Positions 62,535 through 64,000 of a stretch of DNA of 64,000 nucleotides are shown here, one piece after another. Made by a program: the position numbers and the translations under genes. The notes beneath the pieces were generated by a model, which was given only the letters and a program-made list of their open reading frames with translations, searched no databases and was not told where the DNA came from. Origin of the DNA: Blastocystis sp. Blastoise. Its lineage: Eukaryota > Sar > Bigyra > Opalinata > Blastocystidae. Position 1 is the first letter of the stretch. Every line of letters starts with the position of its first letter. The DNA lies in the NCBI GenBank assembly GCA_039096225.1, contig JBBPEB010000021.1, positions 186,001 through 250,000 on the forward strand. The letters are read 5' to 3'.

Positions 62535-62571
62535 GCCGCGGTCCGGTGCCGTTAGGCCCCGGACCTGCGGC
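62535..62571. other. GC-rich perfect hairpin
   Basis: 37 nt with about 30 G/C inside very AT-rich DNA. GCCGC pairs with GCGGC, GGTCCGG with CCGGACC and GCC with GGC, closing a GTTA loop. The only irregularities are a single unpaired T at 62566 and a T/C mismatch at 62547/62558. The 12-bp lower stem has no A-T pair except one. Strand of origin unknown. It resembles the mobile GC clusters known from AT-rich fungal mitochondrial DNAs. Confidence 0.7.
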
Positions 62572-62712
62572 GTGACCCTAGTAATAAAAACAAGAATAAT
62601 AAATATATAAAAAACAATATAATAAATATTTAAAAAAAGATAATAAAACATATAATTAACAATATAATTTAGTATATATAATATTTAATAATATTTAAGC
62701 AGCAGGACAGTT

Positions 62713-63263
62713 TCAGTCTTTAATTGGAAACCCAAACCAAGCCAACCTATATAAAGAGATGATATTAATTAACTAGTACTATTAGTAATATATATAACAT
62801 TTTAAAATAATAATAAAATAAAAATATATACCTTTTATCACGACAATTACAAGAAAAGAAAGGAAGCGAAGACAAGGAACCATCCTATAAAAGATATATT
62901 AAATAGTATAAGTAATAAAAAGGAATATAATTAATATATATACATACCTTTGATAAGCCATTCTCTCCAATTAACAACAACGACAGCAACGGAACCCCCG
63001 GAAACCTATATAAAGATAGAGTAAGTTATATAATATAATAATATATAATAAAGTAAATTAATATAGAATAATAAAATATAAATATATACATTACTGCTAT
63101 ATAAATATAAAGTGGGGTTAGTTATATAATATGTAATAGATAATATAGATGATATATACCTTCTTTTAACATTGATTCCTTCCATTCTAGACCTAAAGAA
63201 CCCATCTATAAGAGAGCCACGACCACACAAAAGAAGGACCAGAACGTTTAAGGAGACCAGCAA
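62713..63263 (-). CDS. Unrecognised small multi-exon protein
   Basis: Four exons on the minus strand keep one open frame across three GTAT...TAG introns: about 63263-63162 (GRGSLIDGFFRSRMEGINVK), 63005-62948 (FPGVPLLSLLLIGENGLSK), 62884-62832 (DGSLSSLPFFSCNCRDK) and 62748-62713 (LAWFGFPIKD, then stop). Exon G+C is far above that of the introns. The 5' end is unclear: upstream sequence towards an ATG near 63355 reads well in another frame (LSLLGVLTLAGLLKRSG), so a frameshift, a missed intron or an error lies near 63200. No family recognised. Confidence 0.4.
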
Positions 63264-63359
63264 GTGTCAAAACACCAAGCAGAGACAGCTACTATAGAAA
63301 ATGAATGAATAGAGTAGAAAAAATAAAATATAAAGAAACAGCAAACACCTACCATCATA

Positions 63360-64000
63360 ATAGTATCATATATAATAAAATAAAAATAAAATTTAATAAT
63401 ATATCATATTAATCATATAAGATATAATAAAATAAATATGTAATAAGTCATATTGCTTTTTTGTTTTGTTGTAAAAGGGAATAATAGGAATTTAGAAGAT
63501 ATGACTGAAATATTGGGCAGCAAATATTCTGCTAATTCATTTTGTCGGTTCTGGCTATATTTTTAAACCAGAAAAATAACGATTATTTTTCCCACAATTT
63601 ATTCGTTCAATTTATGATTATTTGAATATTTTAGTAGGAAAATATAAGTCAAAAATCAATAGCAGAAAGTATATTTTGAGTTGTTTTGAGTTTACTATAA
63701 AGAATCAGATTAAATTAAACATTTTTTATTAAATTAAAAACTCTCAAGTATATGTAAAAACCATAAAATATATATATATAAGTATTATTAAGGAGATAAT
63801 TTAAAAAATGTGAATAATATAGTGAAATAATGATTTATAAGAGGAAAATAGTTTAATATTTACGGTAATTTCATAGAACACCTTTAAGTTACACCTTACT
63901 TATTTATACTATTTATTATTGATTTATAACTAATTTCAATATTAATTGTTTAAGTATACAATAGAGATAGTCAGAGAGTGGTTAGGATATATTATAATAA
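63360..64000. other. AT-rich window end
   Basis: About 640 bp with no ORF or structured RNA that I can support. It includes ATATTTACGGTAAT near 63857, a relative of the ATTTACGGGAAT words elsewhere. Confidence 0.35.

Noticed and set aside
62250-62600. Insertion of mitochondrial DNA (NUMT)
   Set aside because: The tRNA-like element and GC hairpin would suit it, but no mitochondrial protein or rRNA sequence is visible and spliceosomal-type exons start 110 bp further on; kept only as an alternative.

Overview
The window is nuclear DNA from an extremely AT-rich, intron-rich eukaryotic microbe. By eye it is roughly one fifth G+C. Genes are closely packed and cut by many short spliceosomal introns that begin GTATAT and end TATATAG. 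Non-conserved coding parts carry Asn/Ser runs. One gene has an N-terminal mitochondrial-type presequence (iron-sulfur assembly), and one gene carries what looks like a U12-type AT-AC intron, so the organism has a classical mitochondrion and probably a minor spliceosome. I cannot name the species; an amoeboid or other free-living AT-rich protist would fit.

Layout. 0.46-1.3 kb: fragment of an unknown gene (-). 1.8-2.8 kb: secreted cathepsin-L-like protease (-), divergent from a trefoil-GH31 alpha-glucosidase (+, 15 exons, 3.3-7.7 kb). 8.0-10.0 kb: AAAP amino-acid transporter (-). 10.9-14.5 kb: unknown single-pass membrane protein (-). 15.1-17.8 kb: STE24 CAAX protease (-), divergent from a small coiled-coil protein (+). 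18.7-19.1 kb: prefoldin-1-like subunit (+). 20.6-24.6 kb: unresolved Asn-rich multi-exon gene, possibly broken (+). 25.5-26.2 kb: unrecognised Arg-rich gene (-), divergent from PLAA/Ufd3 (+, 26.3-29.9 kb). 30.1-30.7 kb: ISCA2-like (-), divergent from NSUN2/Trm4 (+, 31.0-34.75 kb). 35.4-39.1 kb: cluster of very small membrane proteins, including three related 32-33 aa micropeptides. 39.7-44.0 kb: SET2-type histone methyltransferase (-), divergent from NAE1/ULA1 (+, 44.2-46.7 kb). 47.1-49.6 kb: CCT eta (+). 49.9-50.3 kb: small membrane protein (-). 51.3-54.8 kb: long-chain acyl-CoA synthetase (-). 56.5-59.0 kb: nuclear, probably DNA-binding protein (+). 59.3-61.9 kb: tandem-repeat DNA. 62.2-63.3 kb: a tRNA-like cloverleaf, a GC-rich hairpin and a small multi-exon gene (-).

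Most genes are housekeeping: chaperoning (CCT, prefoldin), ubiquitin/NEDD8 handling (PLAA, NAE1), prenyl-protein processing, tRNA modification, Fe-S assembly, lipid activation and lysosome-type digestion. Head-to-head pairs with 90-480 bp between start codons recur, suggesting shared promoters. I joined exons by hand; the GH31 (865 aa), AAAP (407 aa), PLAA (796 aa) and type I membrane protein (965 aa) models close in frame over all exons. Most other multi-exon models are outlines.

The most unusual items are the micropeptide family with synonymous-only divergence, the AT-AC intron, an over-represented CCRYGG-core palindrome scattered through genes and introns, the GC-rich hairpin beside a linker-less tRNA-like cloverleaf, and a double-CRE inverted repeat.
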